The notes: generated by a model not told the origin, from the sequence alone. Counted from the first letter of the stretch, positions 10,027 through 19,021 are shown. The stretch: DNA of 64,000 bases from Hydrogenophaga crocea (GCF_011388215.1 NZ_CP049989.1:3596001-3660000); one strand, 5' to 3'. Translations and numbers: made by a program.

Positions 10027-11583
10027 TCAGGCCACGCGGAACACCCGCACCACCTCGGCCAGCCGGTCCGCCTGCTCGCGCAGGCTCTCGGCCGCGGCCG
10101 CGCTCTGCTCCACCAGCGCCGCGTTCTGCTGCGTCATCTGGTCGAGCTGGCCCACGGCCGCGTTCACCTGCCCGATGCCCTGCGACTGTTCCTGGGCCGC
10201 GGTGGTGATGTCGGCGATGAAGCTCGAGATCTTCTGGGCGTTGTCCACGATCTCGGTGATGGTGCTGCCGGCCTGCGCCACGAGCTCCGTGCCCGCGTGC
10301 ACCTTCTCCACGCTCGCGCCGATCAGGCCCTTGATCTCCTTGGCCGCCTCGGCGCTGCGCTGCGCGAGGCTGCGCACCTCGCCGGCCACCACCGCGAAGC
10401 CGCGGCCCTGCTCGCCGGCGCGCGCCGCTTCCACCGCCGCGTTGAGCGCGAGGATGTTGGTCTGGAACGCGATGCCATCGATCACGCCGATGATGTCGCC
10501 GATCTTCTGGCTGCTGTGCTGGATGTCCTGCATGGTCTGCACCACCTGGCCCACCACCTGGCCGCCGCGCGTGGCCACGTCGGCGTTGGCCGCGGCCATC
10601 TGGCTCGCCTGGCGCGCCGAGTCGGCGCTGTGGCGCACGGTGCTGCTGAGCTGGTCCATGCTGGCCGCCGTCTGCTGCAGGCTGCTCGCGGCCTGCTCGG
10701 TGCGGCCCGAGAGGTCCTGGTTGCCGCTGGCGATCTCGCTGCTCGCGGTGCCGATGCTGTCGGTGCTGCTGCGCACCTCGTGCACGATGCGGCTCAGCGA
10801 ACCCTGCATGGCGCCGAGCGCGCGCATGAGCTGCGCCACCTCGTCGCGGCCCTGGTCGTCCACGCGCTGCGTGAGGTCGCTTGCGGCAATGGCGTCGGCC
10901 AGGCGGCGCGCGCGGTCGAGCGGGCCGCAGATGCTGCTCATGTTGGCCAGCGTGGTGGGCACCACGATCACCATGGCCAGCACCAGCGCCACGCCGAACA
11001 CCCAGGCGGTCATGCGGTTGGCCGACGCGCTTTCGTCTTCGAGCGCCTTCACCTCTTCGGCGAGCGCGCTCTCGAGGCGTTCGAGCGTGAGCAGCGCGGT
11101 GTTGTAGCGCTCGTGCGCGCGGCCGAGCATGCGGTTGGCGATGGTGGCGGTTTCGTAGCCGCCGTCGGCAAGCTGGCGCGACACCGGCTCCACCGCGGCC
11201 ATGTAGGCCTCGAGTTCCTTCTGCAGTTCGCGCACCAGCGGGTTGTCGGCGTCTTCTTCGCCCGCAAGCATGCCCTGGGCCTGCACCACGGCGTCGTCGT
11301 AGGCGGCCTGCCACTTGGCCTTGGCCGCGGCCACCTGCTCGGGCTTTTCATAGGCGATGACCATGTCCTTCTCGTGCCGGACGATCTCGCCCATGGCGGC
11401 CTTGAGGTGCGACAGCGTGGTGGTCTCGCGGAAGGCGTGTTGCGAGAACTCGTCGGCCACGGCCGACAGGCGCGACATGCCCCACAGGCCCGCGCCGCCC
11501 ACCGAGGCGAGCAGGGCCAGCACCACGGCGATGGCGCCGATCATGCGAAAGCGGATGGTGAACTGGCGCATGAAGTTCTGCAT
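10027..11583 (-). CDS. Methyl-accepting chemotaxis protein (receptor B)
   Basis: This 518-residue chemoreceptor has TM1 (about 10-35), a mainly helical periplasmic sensor with many charged heptads (about 36-188), TM2 (about 190-212, [15 protein letters not shown]), a HAMP domain and the conserved signalling hairpin ([21 protein letters not shown]). GGGGAGATTCGC precedes the ATG at 11583. Its signalling module is related to, but clearly diverged from, the near-identical modules of receptors A, C and D (for example [16 protein letters not shown]). The protein ends VVRVFRVA without a CheR/CheB tether. It is the last gene of the cheW-receptor operon, 39 bp after receptor C. Confidence 0.9.
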   Translation of the reverse strand: MQNFMRQFTIRFRMIGAIAVVLALLASVGGAGLWGMSRLSAVADEFSQHAFRETTTLSHLKAAMGEIVRHEKDMVIAYEKPEQVAAAKAKWQAAYDDAVVQAQGMLAGEEDADNPLVRELQKELEAYMAAVEPVSRQLADGGYETATIANRMLGRAHERYNTALLTLERLESALAEEVKALEDESASANRMTAWVFGVALVLAMVIVVPTTLANMSSICGPLDRARRLADAIAASDLTQRVDDQGRDEVAQLMRALGAMQGSLSRIVHEVRSSTDSIGTASSEIASGNQDLSGRTEQAASSLQQTAASMDQLSSTVRHSADSARQASQMAAANADVATRGGQVVGQVVQTMQDIQHSSQKIGDIIGVIDGIAFQTNILALNAAVEAARAGEQGRGFAVVAGEVRSLAQRSAEAAKEIKGLIGASVEKVHAGTELVAQAGSTITEIVDNAQKISSFIADITTAAQEQSQGIGQVNAAVGQLDQMTQQNAALVEQSAAAAESLREQADRLAEVVRVFRVA

Positions 11584-11622
11584 GCGAATCTCCCCTGATC
11601 GTTGTGTAGGACGCGCGCGCGG

Positions 11623-13404
11623 TCAGAAGCTTTCCCATTCGCCGTCATCGGCGGCGCGGGCGGGGCTGCTGACGGGCTCGGCGCGGGGGGCCGAGGCAAG
11701 GGCGGGTTTGCGCAGCGGTGCCGCTGCCGGCGCCGCCGCAGCCACCGGCTTGGCCGCCGGCGCCTTGGCCGGGCCTGCGGGCGCCTTCTTCGGCGCGCTC
11801 GCCACGGGTGCCGCACGCACCACCGGAGCCGGGCTCGCGGCCGACGCGAAGGCATGGCCATCGAGCTTGAAGACCTGCACCACCTGGGCCAGGCGGTTCG
11901 CCTGTTCCTTGAGGCTCTGCGCGGCGGCCGCGCTCTCTTCCACCAGCGCCGCGTTCTGCTGCGTCATCTGGTCGAGCTGGCTCACCGCCACGTTGACCTG
12001 GCCGATGCCGTCGCTCTGTTCGCCGGCCGCGGCCGTGATCTCGCCGATGATGTCCGTCACCCGCTGCACCGAGGCCACGATCTCGCCCATGGTCTGGCCC
12101 GCGTCGGCCACCAGCTGGCTGCCGGTCTCCACCTTCTCCACGCTCGCCCCGATCAGGCCCTTGATCTCCTTGGCCGCCTCGGCGCTGCGCTGCGCGAGGT
12201 TGCGCACCTCGCCGGCCACCACCGCGAAGCCACGGCCCTGTTCACCGGCACGCGCCGCTTCCACCGCCGCGTTGAGCGCGAGGATGTTGGTCTGGAACGC
12301 GATGCCATCGATCACGCCGATGATGTCGTTGATCTTCTTGGACGCGCTGTTGATCTCGTCCATGGTCGTGACCACCTGCGAGACCACCGAGCCGCCGCGC
12401 TGGGCGATCTCCGCGGCCGAGGCCGCCAGCTGGTTCGCCTGGCGCGCCGCGTCGGCGCTGTTGCGCACCGTGCTCGTGAGCTGCTCCATGCTGGCCGCCG
12501 TCTCCTGCAGGTTCGACGCCGTCTGCTCGGTGCGCGCGCTCAGGTCCTGGTTGCCGCTGGCGATCTCGCCGCTGGCGGTGTTGATGCCGTCGGTGGCCTG
12601 GCGCACCTGGCCCACGGTGTTCACCAGCGAGCCCTTCATCTCGGCGAGCGCGCGCAGCAGGTCGCCCAGCTCGTCGCTGCGCTGCACGCGCACCTCGCGC
12701 GTCAGGTCGCCTTGCGCCACGTCGCGCGCCACGGAAACGGCTTCGGTCAGCGGTGCCGTGACCGAGCGCGTGATGCGCCAGGCCAGCAGCACGGCGCCCG
12801 CGATCGCGAGGGCGGCCATGCCCAGCAGCAGGCCGATCTGGCGGTTCACGGTCGATTCGGAGGCGGCCACGGCCTCGCCCACCAGCTGGAGCTGGAAATC
12901 GAGCAGCTCGCGCTGCTTGCCGCCATAGGCCTTGGCCGCGGGCAGCAGCGCGGTTTCCAGAATGCGGTCGGCGCTCGCCGTGTCGCCGGCCTTGAGCGCG
13001 TCGAAATAGCCCTTGCGCACGTCGATGTACTTGGCGCGCAGCTGCGTGATCTCGGCCAGGTAGGCCTTGCCGCGCTCGCTGCTCACCTCGGCTTCGAGCA
13101 TCTTCTGCACCGCGTTGATGCGCTCGGTGGTCTCGGCCATCAGCGGCTTGAAGTAGGCGTCGACCGCCGGGTCGTTGCGCGACTTGGCCACCGCGAGCAC
13201 GCGGTTGATGTTGAGCTCGGTGTTCGCCATCCACTCCTGCGTGTGGGCGGCGCGCTTTTCCATTTCAGCGATGCGCTCGGTGCCGGCCTGGGAAACCTTC
13301 AGGCCGTACCACGCCAGGGCCGTGATGCCGACCAGCAGCACCAGCACAGCCACGAAGCCGGCGTACAAGCGCTGGCCGATCTTGAGGCTTTGAAACACGT
13401 TCAT
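11623..13404 (-). CDS. Methyl-accepting chemotaxis protein with C-terminal tether (receptor C)
   Basis: The 593 residues comprise TM1 (about 12-32), a four-helix-bundle periplasmic sensor (about 35-188), TM2 (about 190-212), a HAMP domain and the signalling coiled coil. An Ala/Pro-rich flexible linker follows (about 525-585), ending in DDGEWESF. A terminal xWxxF pentapeptide is the known docking tether for CheR and CheB on high-abundance receptors, so this receptor probably serves adaptation of its neighbours too. The ATG at 13404 follows a GGAGAG box. It lies 48 bp downstream of receptor D. The segment 11909-12568 is one copy of the triplicated 660-bp module. Confidence 0.92.
   Translation of the reverse strand: MNVFQSLKIGQRLYAGFVAVLVLLVGITALAWYGLKVSQAGTERIAEMEKRAAHTQEWMANTELNINRVLAVAKSRNDPAVDAYFKPLMAETTERINAVQKMLEAEVSSERGKAYLAEITQLRAKYIDVRKGYFDALKAGDTASADRILETALLPAAKAYGGKQRELLDFQLQLVGEAVAASESTVNRQIGLLLGMAALAIAGAVLLAWRITRSVTAPLTEAVSVARDVAQGDLTREVRVQRSDELGDLLRALAEMKGSLVNTVGQVRQATDGINTASGEIASGNQDLSARTEQTASNLQETAASMEQLTSTVRNSADAARQANQLAASAAEIAQRGGSVVSQVVTTMDEINSASKKINDIIGVIDGIAFQTNILALNAAVEAARAGEQGRGFAVVAGEVRNLAQRSAEAAKEIKGLIGASVEKVETGSQLVADAGQTMGEIVASVQRVTDIIGEITAAAGEQSDGIGQVNVAVSQLDQMTQQNAALVEESAAAAQSLKEQANRLAQVVQVFKLDGHAFASAASPAPVVRAAPVASAPKKAPAGPAKAPAAKPVAAAAPAAAPLRKPALASAPRAEPVSSPARAADDGEWESF
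11909..12568 (-). repeat. 660-bp receptor signalling module, copy 2 of 3
   Basis: This is colinear and nearly identical to 4801-5460 and 13730-14389. The match stops sharply at GGCGATCTCG, after which this gene reads CCGCTGGCGG while the other two read CTGCTCGCGG. Confidence 0.85.
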
Positions 13405-13452
13405 CGATCTCTCCGGGAGAAGACCGCCACGGGGGCGGTCGGAATCAGCTCG

Positions 13453-15603
13453 TCAGAAGCTCTCCCACTCGCCGTCGGCCACGGAGGCCGCCGCGGGGGC
13501 AGGTTTGGGTTGGGGGGTGGCGGCCTGGGACGGCTGGCGCGCCGGGGCCACGGCCTTCACGGGGGCAGCGGCTTTCGCCGGGGCCGCGGGCTTGGGCGTG
13601 GCCACCGGGGCGGCCGCCACCGGCGCGCGGACCGGGGTCGCGGCGGGCGTGTGAATGGCCGAGGGCGTGTGGTCGTCGTGGCCGATGCGGAACTGCTGCA
13701 CCACCTCGGTGAGCCGGCCCGCCTGGTCCTTGAGGCTCTGCGCGGCGGCCGCGCTCTCTTCCACCAGCGCCGCGTTCTGCTGCGTCATCTGGTCGAGCTG
13801 GCTCACCGCCACGTTGACCTGGCCGATGCCGTCGCTCTGTTCGCCGGCCGCGGCCGTGATCTCGCCGATGATGTCCGTCACCCGCTGCACCGAGGCCACG
13901 ATCTCGCCCATGGTCTGGCCCGCGTCGGCCACCAGCTGGCTGCCGGTCTCCACCTTCTCCACGCTCGCCCCGATCAGGCCCTTGATCTCCTTGGCCGCCT
14001 CGGCGCTGCGCTGCGCGAGGTTGCGCACCTCGCCGGCCACCACCGCGAAGCCACGGCCCTGTTCACCGGCGCGCGCCGCTTCCACCGCCGCGTTGAGCGC
14101 GAGGATGTTGGTCTGGAACGCGATGCCATCGATCACGCCGATGATGTCGTTGATCTTCTTGGACGCGCTGTTGATCTCGTCCATGGTCGTGACCACCTGC
14201 GAGACCACCGAGCCGCCGCGCTGGGCGATCTCCGCGGCCGAGGCCGCCAGCTGGTTCGCCTGGCGCGCCGCGTCGGCGCTGTTGCGCACCGTGCTCGTGA
14301 GCTGCTCCATGCTGGCCGCCGTCTCCTGCAGGTTCGATGCCGTCTGCTCGGTGCGCGCGCTCAGGTCCTGGTTGCCGCTGGCGATCTCGCTGCTCGCGGT
14401 GCCGATGCTGTCGGCGGCGCTGCGCAGGTTGCGCATCATGTCGAGGAAGCGCTGGCGCATGGCCTCGACCTCGCGCACCAGGGTGCCCACCTCGTCGCGG
14501 CGATCGCTGTGGAAGGCGCGCGTGAGGTCGCCCTGCGACACGCTGGTGACCGCGCTGGTGAGCTCGCGCAGCGGCAGGCTCACGTTGCGGCGGATCAGCA
14601 CGAACAGACCCAGGCCCAGCAGGCCCGCGGCCGCGGCCAGCAAGCCCCAGAACACGTACATGGTGCGCCAGTGGCGGGCCATGGCCTCGCCCTCGGACAC
14701 CTCGGCCAGCACCCACCAGCCGCCCGCGCGGGTGGTGCGCTTGACGTGCCAGGGGTCGCTCATGCCGTCGTTGAACAGGGGCACGGCGTCGTGCACGGAC
14801 ATGCTGTCGTCGCCGCGCAGCGCGTCCAGCGTGGGGCCGGCCTGCGGGTAGACCTCGAGCACCTTCTTGCCCGCGGCGCGCGGGTGCGAAATGAACACGG
14901 CCTCGTCGTTGGACTTGCGCGGGTCGATGATGACCGTGCCGCCGCTCTCGAAGTAGGTCGACTCGGCCACCAGCTTGTCGAGCGAGGCCTGGAAGTCGGT
15001 GATGTCGAAACCGATGAAGAGGATGCCGACCACCTTGCCGGCGGCGTCTTTCACCGGCTCGTAGTGCGTCATGTAGGCCTTGCCGAACAGCACGGCACGG
15101 CCGGTGTACGACTCGCCTTTGACCATCAGCGGGTAGGCCGGGCTGGTGCGCGCGAGCAGGGTGCCCACGGCGCGCGAGCCGTCTTCCTTCTTGAGCGAGG
15201 TGGCGATGCGCTCGAAGTCGTCGCCCTTGCGCATGAAGATGGTGGCCACGCCGCCATTGCTCTTGTTGAAGCTGTCGACCTCGCTGTGGTCGCCGTTGAG
15301 CAGCATGCCCCAGTGCTTGAGCATGTTGTTGGCCGAGTCGAGTTCGAAGACGTCGGCGAACTTCTGGCGGAACGGGCGGTAGGCACGCTCGGCCATCAGG
15401 CGCGCGGTGGCGTCGAAGGCGTCGACCGAATTGGCCACGGCCGCAGCCTTGTCGCCGGCGGCCTGCATCGCGGCCTCGCGCGAGCGGCCTTCGGCCACCA
15501 GCGCCATGCCGACGCTGATCACGCCCAGCGTGACGGCCAGCAGGGCCACGGCCTGAAGGGACAGTCGCCGTGCGATCGACACGGTGTTCTTGGCAAGGGT
15601 CAT
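13453..15603 (-). CDS. Methyl-accepting chemotaxis protein with Cache sensor and tether (receptor D)
   Basis: This 716-residue receptor has TM1 (about 15-35) and a large periplasmic Cache-type sensor (about 40-305). The sensor shows GGVATIFMRKGDDFERIATSL, a membrane-distal motif typical of Cache_3/Cache_2 sensors, and AVLFGKAYMTHYEPVKDAAG followed by VVGILFIGFDIT. TM2 is near 315-335, then HAMP and the signalling coiled coil. An Ala/Pro/Lys-rich linker ends in ADGEWESF, a CheR/CheB tether. Cache receptors usually bind small organic acids or amino acids; the ligand here is unknown. The gene follows cheW by 37 bp. Bases 13730-14389 are the third copy of the repeated module. Confidence 0.92.
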   Translation of the reverse strand: MTLAKNTVSIARRLSLQAVALLAVTLGVISVGMALVAEGRSREAAMQAAGDKAAAVANSVDAFDATARLMAERAYRPFRQKFADVFELDSANNMLKHWGMLLNGDHSEVDSFNKSNGGVATIFMRKGDDFERIATSLKKEDGSRAVGTLLARTSPAYPLMVKGESYTGRAVLFGKAYMTHYEPVKDAAGKVVGILFIGFDITDFQASLDKLVAESTYFESGGTVIIDPRKSNDEAVFISHPRAAGKKVLEVYPQAGPTLDALRGDDSMSVHDAVPLFNDGMSDPWHVKRTTRAGGWWVLAEVSEGEAMARHWRTMYVFWGLLAAAAGLLGLGLFVLIRRNVSLPLRELTSAVTSVSQGDLTRAFHSDRRDEVGTLVREVEAMRQRFLDMMRNLRSAADSIGTASSEIASGNQDLSARTEQTASNLQETAASMEQLTSTVRNSADAARQANQLAASAAEIAQRGGSVVSQVVTTMDEINSASKKINDIIGVIDGIAFQTNILALNAAVEAARAGEQGRGFAVVAGEVRNLAQRSAEAAKEIKGLIGASVEKVETGSQLVADAGQTMGEIVASVQRVTDIIGEITAAAGEQSDGIGQVNVAVSQLDQMTQQNAALVEESAAAAQSLKDQAGRLTEVVQQFRIGHDDHTPSAIHTPAATPVRAPVAAAPVATPKPAAPAKAAAPVKAVAPARQPSQAATPQPKPAPAAASVADGEWESF
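13730..14389 (-). repeat. 660-bp receptor signalling module, copy 3 of 3
   Basis: This is nearly identical to 4801-5460 and 11909-12568. Identity with copy 1 continues about 20 bp further, to near 14411 (CTGCTCGCGGTGCCGATGCT), before the sequences diverge. Confidence 0.85.
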
Positions 15604-15640
15604 GGGGAAAGCCTCCTCCGCAGGGCCGCCGGGAATGGGT

Positions 15641-16168
15641 TTATTGCAGGACCTGGGCGCTGTCCATCAGGCCCATGTCGGCGCTGGACATCAGCGCTTC
15701 GATGTCCATGAGGATCAGCATGCGTTCACCCACGCTGCCGATGCCGGTGATGAAGCTGGTGTCGACCGAAGTGTTCATCTCGGGCGCGGGCTTGATGTGT
15801 TCGCCCGACAGCTCGAGCACGTCGGACACCGAGTCGACCACGGCGCCGACCACGCGGCCGCGCACGTTGAGCACGATCACGACCGTGAAGCCGTTGTATT
15901 CCACCTTCTCGCAGCCCAGCTTGACGCGCAGGTCCACGACCGGAACGATGACGCCGCGCAGGTTGACCACGCCTTTGATGAAGCTCGGCGCATTGGCGAT
16001 GCGGGTGGGCTCTTCGTACGAACGGATTTCCTGCACCCGCAGGATGTCGATGCCGTACTCCTCGGCGCCCAGGCGGAAGGTCAGGAATTCGGCACTGCCC
16101 TGTTGGGCGCTGGCGGCGCGGGCGCCGTCCTGGCGGGCGATGTGGGTGGCTTCGTTGCGCATGTCCAT
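15641..16168 (-). CDS. cheW: Chemotaxis coupling protein CheW
   Basis: CheW links receptors to the CheA kinase. This 175-residue protein has the CheW fold: [22 protein letters not shown] (the first half of which is strand-forming), [15 protein letters not shown] with the conserved NLRG turn, and the C-terminal [20 protein letters not shown] choose the ATG at 16168 (MDMRNEATH), which follows CGAGGACC; longer readings add low-complexity residues. It is the first gene of a four-gene operon with receptors D, C and B. A FliA-type promoter candidate lies 33-59 bp upstream, which would tie the operon to the flagellar regulon. Confidence 0.94.
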   Translation of the reverse strand: MDMRNEATHIARQDGARAASAQQGSAEFLTFRLGAEEYGIDILRVQEIRSYEEPTRIANAPSFIKGVVNLRGVIVPVVDLRVKLGCEKVEYNGFTVVIVLNVRGRVVGAVVDSVSDVLELSGEHIKPAPEMNTSVDTSFITGIGSVGERMLILMDIEALMSSADMGLMDSAQVLQ

Positions 16169-16200
16169 GGTCGGTCCTCGAAATGGGGGTGGTCTCAGCA

Positions 16201-16227
16201 CTATCGGCGCGCAGCGCCTGGCCTGAA
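16201..16227 (-). promoter_or_regulatory. Candidate sigma-28 (FliA) promoter of the cheW-receptor operon
   Basis: On the minus strand TTCAGGCC (16227-16220), an 11-nt spacer, then GCCGATAG (16208-16201). The -10 octamer matches the FliA consensus GCCGATAA at seven of eight positions and the 11-nt spacer is canonical; the -35 is weak. Confidence 0.45.
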
Positions 16228-16351
16228 GTCCGGAAAAGGCCGGCATTTCGACCGTTGACGCGGTCCGAACACTGTTCAAGCGGCCCTTCGCGGGCGGCTG
16301 GAATACCAAAGCATGCACAGCGCGGGGCAGCGGCTCTGCTACCGTGCGCCC

Positions 16352-17014
16352 ATGACCGAGCACCTGAACCCCACCCCGGCGATCGACAGCGACCACCCCG
16401 CGGTGCGCGATTTCGCGCGTGCCCACGATCCGGGCGGCAGCGTGCGCGAGCGCGCCGTGGCCCTGAACCTGGCCGTGCGCGACCGGATCCGCTACGACCC
16501 CTACCGCATCGACCTCTCACCCCAGGGCATGCGCGCGAGCACCGCCCTGCTGCAGGGCCACGGCTGGTGCGTGCCCAAGGCGGTGCTGCTGGCCGCGGTG
16601 GCACGCGCCGCGGGCATTCCCGCACGGCTGGGCTTCGCCGACGTGAAGAACCACATGTCCACCGAAAAGCTGCGCCAGGCCATGGGCGGCAGCGACCTGT
16701 TCGTCTGGCACGGCTACACCGAGCTCTGGATCGACGGCGCCTGGCGCAAGGCGACGCCGGCCTTCAACCTTTCGCTGTGCGAGAAGTTCGGCCTGCTGCC
16801 GCTGGACTTCGACGGCGTGCACGATTCGCTCTACCACCCCTACGACCGCGCGGGGCAGCGCCACATGGAGTACGTGAACCAGCGCGGCAGCTTCGACGAC
16901 CTGCCGCTGGAAGCGATCGTTCGCAGCTTCGCCGAGGTGTACAGCGACTTCGGCCGCCACACGCCCGACGGCGATTTCGCGGCCGACGCGGCGCGCGAGA
17001 ACACCGCGGGCTGA
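16352..17014 (+). CDS. Transglutaminase-like (cysteine protease fold) protein
   Basis: This 220-residue cytoplasmic protein has the transglutaminase-like core: [20 protein letters not shown] with the nucleophilic Cys (near residue 73), then [15 protein letters not shown] with the catalytic His, then a following Asp ([10 protein letters not shown]). The N-terminal [11 protein letters not shown] segment is also typical. Function is unknown; family members hydrolyse or transfer amide bonds. I choose the ATG at 16352. A TACCGT at 16340-16345 stands 6 nt before it and no ribosome-binding site is present, so the transcript may be leaderless. It is divergent from cheW and convergent with metW. Confidence 0.8.
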   Translation: MTEHLNPTPAIDSDHPAVRDFARAHDPGGSVRERAVALNLAVRDRIRYDPYRIDLSPQGMRASTALLQGHGWCVPKAVLLAAVARAAGIPARLGFADVKNHMSTEKLRQAMGGSDLFVWHGYTELWIDGAWRKATPAFNLSLCEKFGLLPLDFDGVHDSLYHPYDRAGQRHMEYVNQRGSFDDLPLEAIVRSFAEVYSDFGRHTPDGDFAADAARENTAG

Positions 17015-17037
17015 GGCGCGCGCCGCGCCCGCGGCGC

Positions 17038-17619
17038 TCAGTTGGAGAAGCGGAACACCGCTGTGCTGGCCAGCAGGTTGGGCAGGAAACGCACCTCGCG
17101 CCCGGCCTGCAGGCCGAAGCTGTCCTCGATGGTGAGCCCGTTGCGGCGCGCCAGCACCTCGAAGTCGGCGTGTGTGCCGACGCGGATGTTGGGCGTGTCG
17201 TACCACTGGTAGGGCAGGCGCCGCGTCACCGGCATGCGGCCCTGCAGCACCGCGAGCCGGTTGGGCCAGTGGGCGAAGTTGGGGAAGGCCACGATGCCGA
17301 TGCGGCCCACGCGCGCGGTCTCGCGCAGCATGGTCTCGGCGTTGCGCAGGTGCTGCAGGGTGTCGATCTGCAGCACCACGTCGAAGGCGTTGTCGCCGAA
17401 CATGGTCAGGCCGTCTTCGAGGTTGAGCTGCAGCACGTTCACGCCGCGGCGCAGGCAGGCCTGCACTTCGGCGTCGTCGATCTCGACGCCGTAGCCGGTG
17501 CAGCCGCGCGTGGCCTGCAGGTGGGCCAGCAGCGCGCCGTCGCCGCAGCCGAGGTCGAGCACGCGCGAGCCCGGGGGCACCAGGCGCGCGATGGATTCGA
17601 GCACGTCGCGTTCGCTCAT
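17038..17619 (-). CDS. metW: Methionine biosynthesis protein MetW
   Basis: MetW is a small class I SAM-dependent methyltransferase-fold protein that pairs with MetX in Proteobacteria; in some species it is needed for MetX activity. The 193 residues show motif I (VLDLGCGDGALLAHL, near 20), the acidic GVEIDD, and the MetW-specific QWYDTPNIRVGTHADFE and FLPNLLASTAVFRF segments. Its ATG overlaps the metX stop codon by one base (TGATG), so it is translationally coupled and under the same SAM-responsive leader. Confidence 0.93.
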   Translation of the reverse strand: MSERDVLESIARLVPPGSRVLDLGCGDGALLAHLQATRGCTGYGVEIDDAEVQACLRRGVNVLQLNLEDGLTMFGDNAFDVVLQIDTLQHLRNAETMLRETARVGRIGIVAFPNFAHWPNRLAVLQGRMPVTRRLPYQWYDTPNIRVGTHADFEVLARRNGLTIEDSFGLQAGREVRFLPNLLASTAVFRFSN

Positions 17620-18785
17620 CACAGCCCCTTGCCGATGGTGTGGTCGAAGTAGCTGCGCACGGCCGCGTGGTAGCGCGCGTCGTCGAGCAGGAAGGCGTCG
17701 TGCCCGTGGGGCGCGTCGATCTCGCAATAGCTCACTTCGCGCCGGTTCTCCAGCAGCGCCTTCACGATTTCGCGGCTGCGCGCGGGCGAGAAGCGCCAGT
17801 CGGTGCTGAAGCTCACGAGCAGGAACTTCGCCTGCGCGCGCGCGAGCGCCGCGCTGAGGTTGCCGTCGAAGTCGCGCGCGGGGTCGAAGTAGTCGAGCGC
17901 GCGCGTGATCAGCAGGTAGGTGTTGGCGTCGAAGTACTCGCTGAACTTGTCGCCCTGGTAGCGCAGATAGCTCTCGATCTGGAACTCGACATCGGTGGTG
18001 GAGTAGCGGTAGGCGAGCTCGGCCACGGCCGCGGGGTCGGCGCCGTCGGCCGCGCGCAGGGTGCGGCCGAACTTCTCGTTCATCACGTCGTCGCTGAGGT
18101 AGGTGATGTGGCCGATCATGCGCGCGATGCGCAGGCCGCGCCGCGGCAGCGTGCCTTCGCGCAGGTAATGGCCGCCGTGGAAGTCGGGGTCGGTCACGAT
18201 GGCGCGGCGCGCCACCTCGTTGAAGGCGATGTTCTCGGCGGTGAGGTTGGGTGCGCTGGCCACCACCACGGCGTGGCGCACGCGCTCGGGGTACTGCAGG
18301 GTCCACGACAGCGTCTGCATGCCGCCCAGGCTGCCGCCCATGACCGCAGCCAGCGTCTCGATGCCCAGGGCGTCGAGCAGCCGGGCCTGGGCATCGACCC
18401 AGTCCTCCACCGTCACCACGGGGAAGTCGGCGCCCCAGGCCTGGCCCGTGGCCGGGTTGGTGTGCGTGGGCCCGGTCGAGCCGAAGCACGAACCCAGGTT
18501 GTTGACACCGATCACGAAGAAGCGGTTGGTGTCCACCGGCTTGCCCGGGCCGATCATGTTGTGCCACCAGCCTTCGCTGCGCGCCAGCGGCTGGCCGTTG
18601 GCGTCGGCGTGGAAGCCGGCCACGTGGTGCGAGGCGTTGAGCGCGTGGCACACCAGCACGGCGTTGGATTTGTCGGCGTTGAGGCTGCCGTAGGTTTCGA
18701 CCACCAGTTCGTAGGCCGGCAGCACAGCCCCGCTGCGCAGGCGCAGCGGCTGGTCGAAGCGGTGGGTGACGGGAGTGACGATCAA
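17619..18785 (-). CDS. metX: Homoserine O-acyltransferase MetX
   Basis: MetX acylates homoserine in methionine synthesis (acetyl-CoA or succinyl-CoA donor; sequence alone does not settle which). The 388 residues show the family opening [32 protein letters not shown], the nucleophile elbow [10 protein letters not shown], and the Asp/His dyad in the C-terminal third ([13 protein letters not shown]). I place the start at TTG 18785, where homology begins. No in-frame ATG is suitable and the frame continues upstream through leader RNA. That TTG overlaps the stop codon of a 23-codon leader ORF (TTGA). Expression is probably controlled by the SAM-II riboswitch and terminator upstream. Confidence 0.92.
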   Translation of the reverse strand: MIVTPVTHRFDQPLRLRSGAVLPAYELVVETYGSLNADKSNAVLVCHALNASHHVAGFHADANGQPLARSEGWWHNMIGPGKPVDTNRFFVIGVNNLGSCFGSTGPTHTNPATGQAWGADFPVVTVEDWVDAQARLLDALGIETLAAVMGGSLGGMQTLSWTLQYPERVRHAVVVASAPNLTAENIAFNEVARRAIVTDPDFHGGHYLREGTLPRRGLRIARMIGHITYLSDDVMNEKFGRTLRAADGADPAAVAELAYRYSTTDVEFQIESYLRYQGDKFSEYFDANTYLLITRALDYFDPARDFDGNLSAALARAQAKFLLVSFSTDWRFSPARSREIVKALLENRREVSYCEIDAPHGHDAFLLDDARYHAAVRSYFDHTIGKGL

Positions 18786-18853
18786 GCGCGTTTGCCTGCC
18801 AGGCAGGCCCAGAAAACAAAAAACCCGGTGCCGCCAAAAGGCAGACCGGGCAT
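18782..18853 (-). CDS. 23-codon leader ORF between the SAM-II aptamer and metX
   Basis: The ATG at 18853-18851 lies 7 nt after GGGGAG, the Shine-Dalgarno sequence inside the 3' strand of the SAM-II pseudoknot, which is the canonical distance. The frame reads [20 protein letters not shown] plus KRA and stops at TGA 18784-18782, overlapping the metX TTG start at 18785-18783. The terminator hairpin begins immediately after the ATG and lies wholly inside this ORF. The peptide resembles no part of MetX and is in a different frame. I infer that ribosomes on this ORF keep the terminator from folding and hand over to metX. An alternative is that metX simply starts further in and this ORF is incidental. 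Confidence 0.6.
   Translation of the reverse strand: MPGLPFGGTGFFVFWACLAGKRA
18794..18808 (-). repeat. Short hairpin just before the metX start
   Basis: GCCTGCCTGGCAGGC is an inverted repeat with 6-7 paired bases and almost no loop. It ends 8 nt before the TTG of metX and hides the only purine-rich box (GGCAGG) near that start. Leader-ORF translation would open it. Confidence 0.5.
18818..18850 (-). terminator. Intrinsic terminator in the metX leader
   Basis: On the minus strand: CCCGGT, a one-base bulge, then CTGCC-TTTT-GGCGG, then ACCGGG and TTTTTTG. The strong GC stem plus T-run is a textbook Rho-independent terminator. It lies between the SAM-II aptamer and metX, so it must be conditional. 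Confidence 0.85.
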
Positions 18854-18860
18854 CTCCGAG

Positions 18861-18915
18861 CTCCCCTTTAGCGGCATTTGTTGAGCGCCCGCAATCCGGA
18901 ATCAAATCGGCGCTG
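18861..18915 (-). promoter_or_regulatory. SAM-II riboswitch aptamer ahead of metX
   Basis: SAM-II riboswitches bind S-adenosylmethionine and repress methionine genes. On the minus strand P1 pairs AGCGCC with GGCGCT. The enclosed loop has the conserved GATTTGA and GGATTGCG segments. Downstream, CAACAAATGCCGCTAAAGGGG matches the SAM-II 3' signature AAAUG..GCUAAA-AGGG, including the purine run that pairs into the pseudoknot and carries the Shine-Dalgarno sequence. Position directly before metX-metW agrees. Confidence 0.9.
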
Positions 18916-18922
18916 AGGCGGC

Positions 18923-18928
18923 AGTATA
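18923..18928 (-). promoter_or_regulatory. -10 element of the metX-metW leader
   Basis: TATACT on the minus strand ends 7 bp before the first paired base of the SAM-II aptamer, so transcription should begin right at the aptamer. No convincing -35 hexamer is visible at 16-18 bp. Confidence 0.55.
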
Positions 18929-18987
18929 GCGGCGGTGCTTGTTGTAACGGCGCATCGCGGCCGGCGGCGCGGGGCGCCGCCGGGAAA

Positions 18988-19021
18988 TTTGTCACCCCCT
19001 TTTAGACAAACGGCGCATAAT
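18988..19021 (+). promoter_or_regulatory. Promoter region and inverted repeat upstream of the RNA-binding protein gene
   Basis: TTTGTC (18988-18993) and GACAAA (19005-19010) form an inverted repeat with an 11-nt centre. A CATAAT at 19016-19021 fits a -10 box. This predicts a start near 19028 and a 5' untranslated leader of about 114 nt before the ATG at 19142, in which I see no ORF with a ribosome-binding site. Confidence 0.4.

Noticed and set aside
11602..15711. A 1369-codon open frame on the plus strand across receptors C and D
   Set aside because: It runs antisense through two well-supported receptor genes and repeats because they do; it has no domain of its own.
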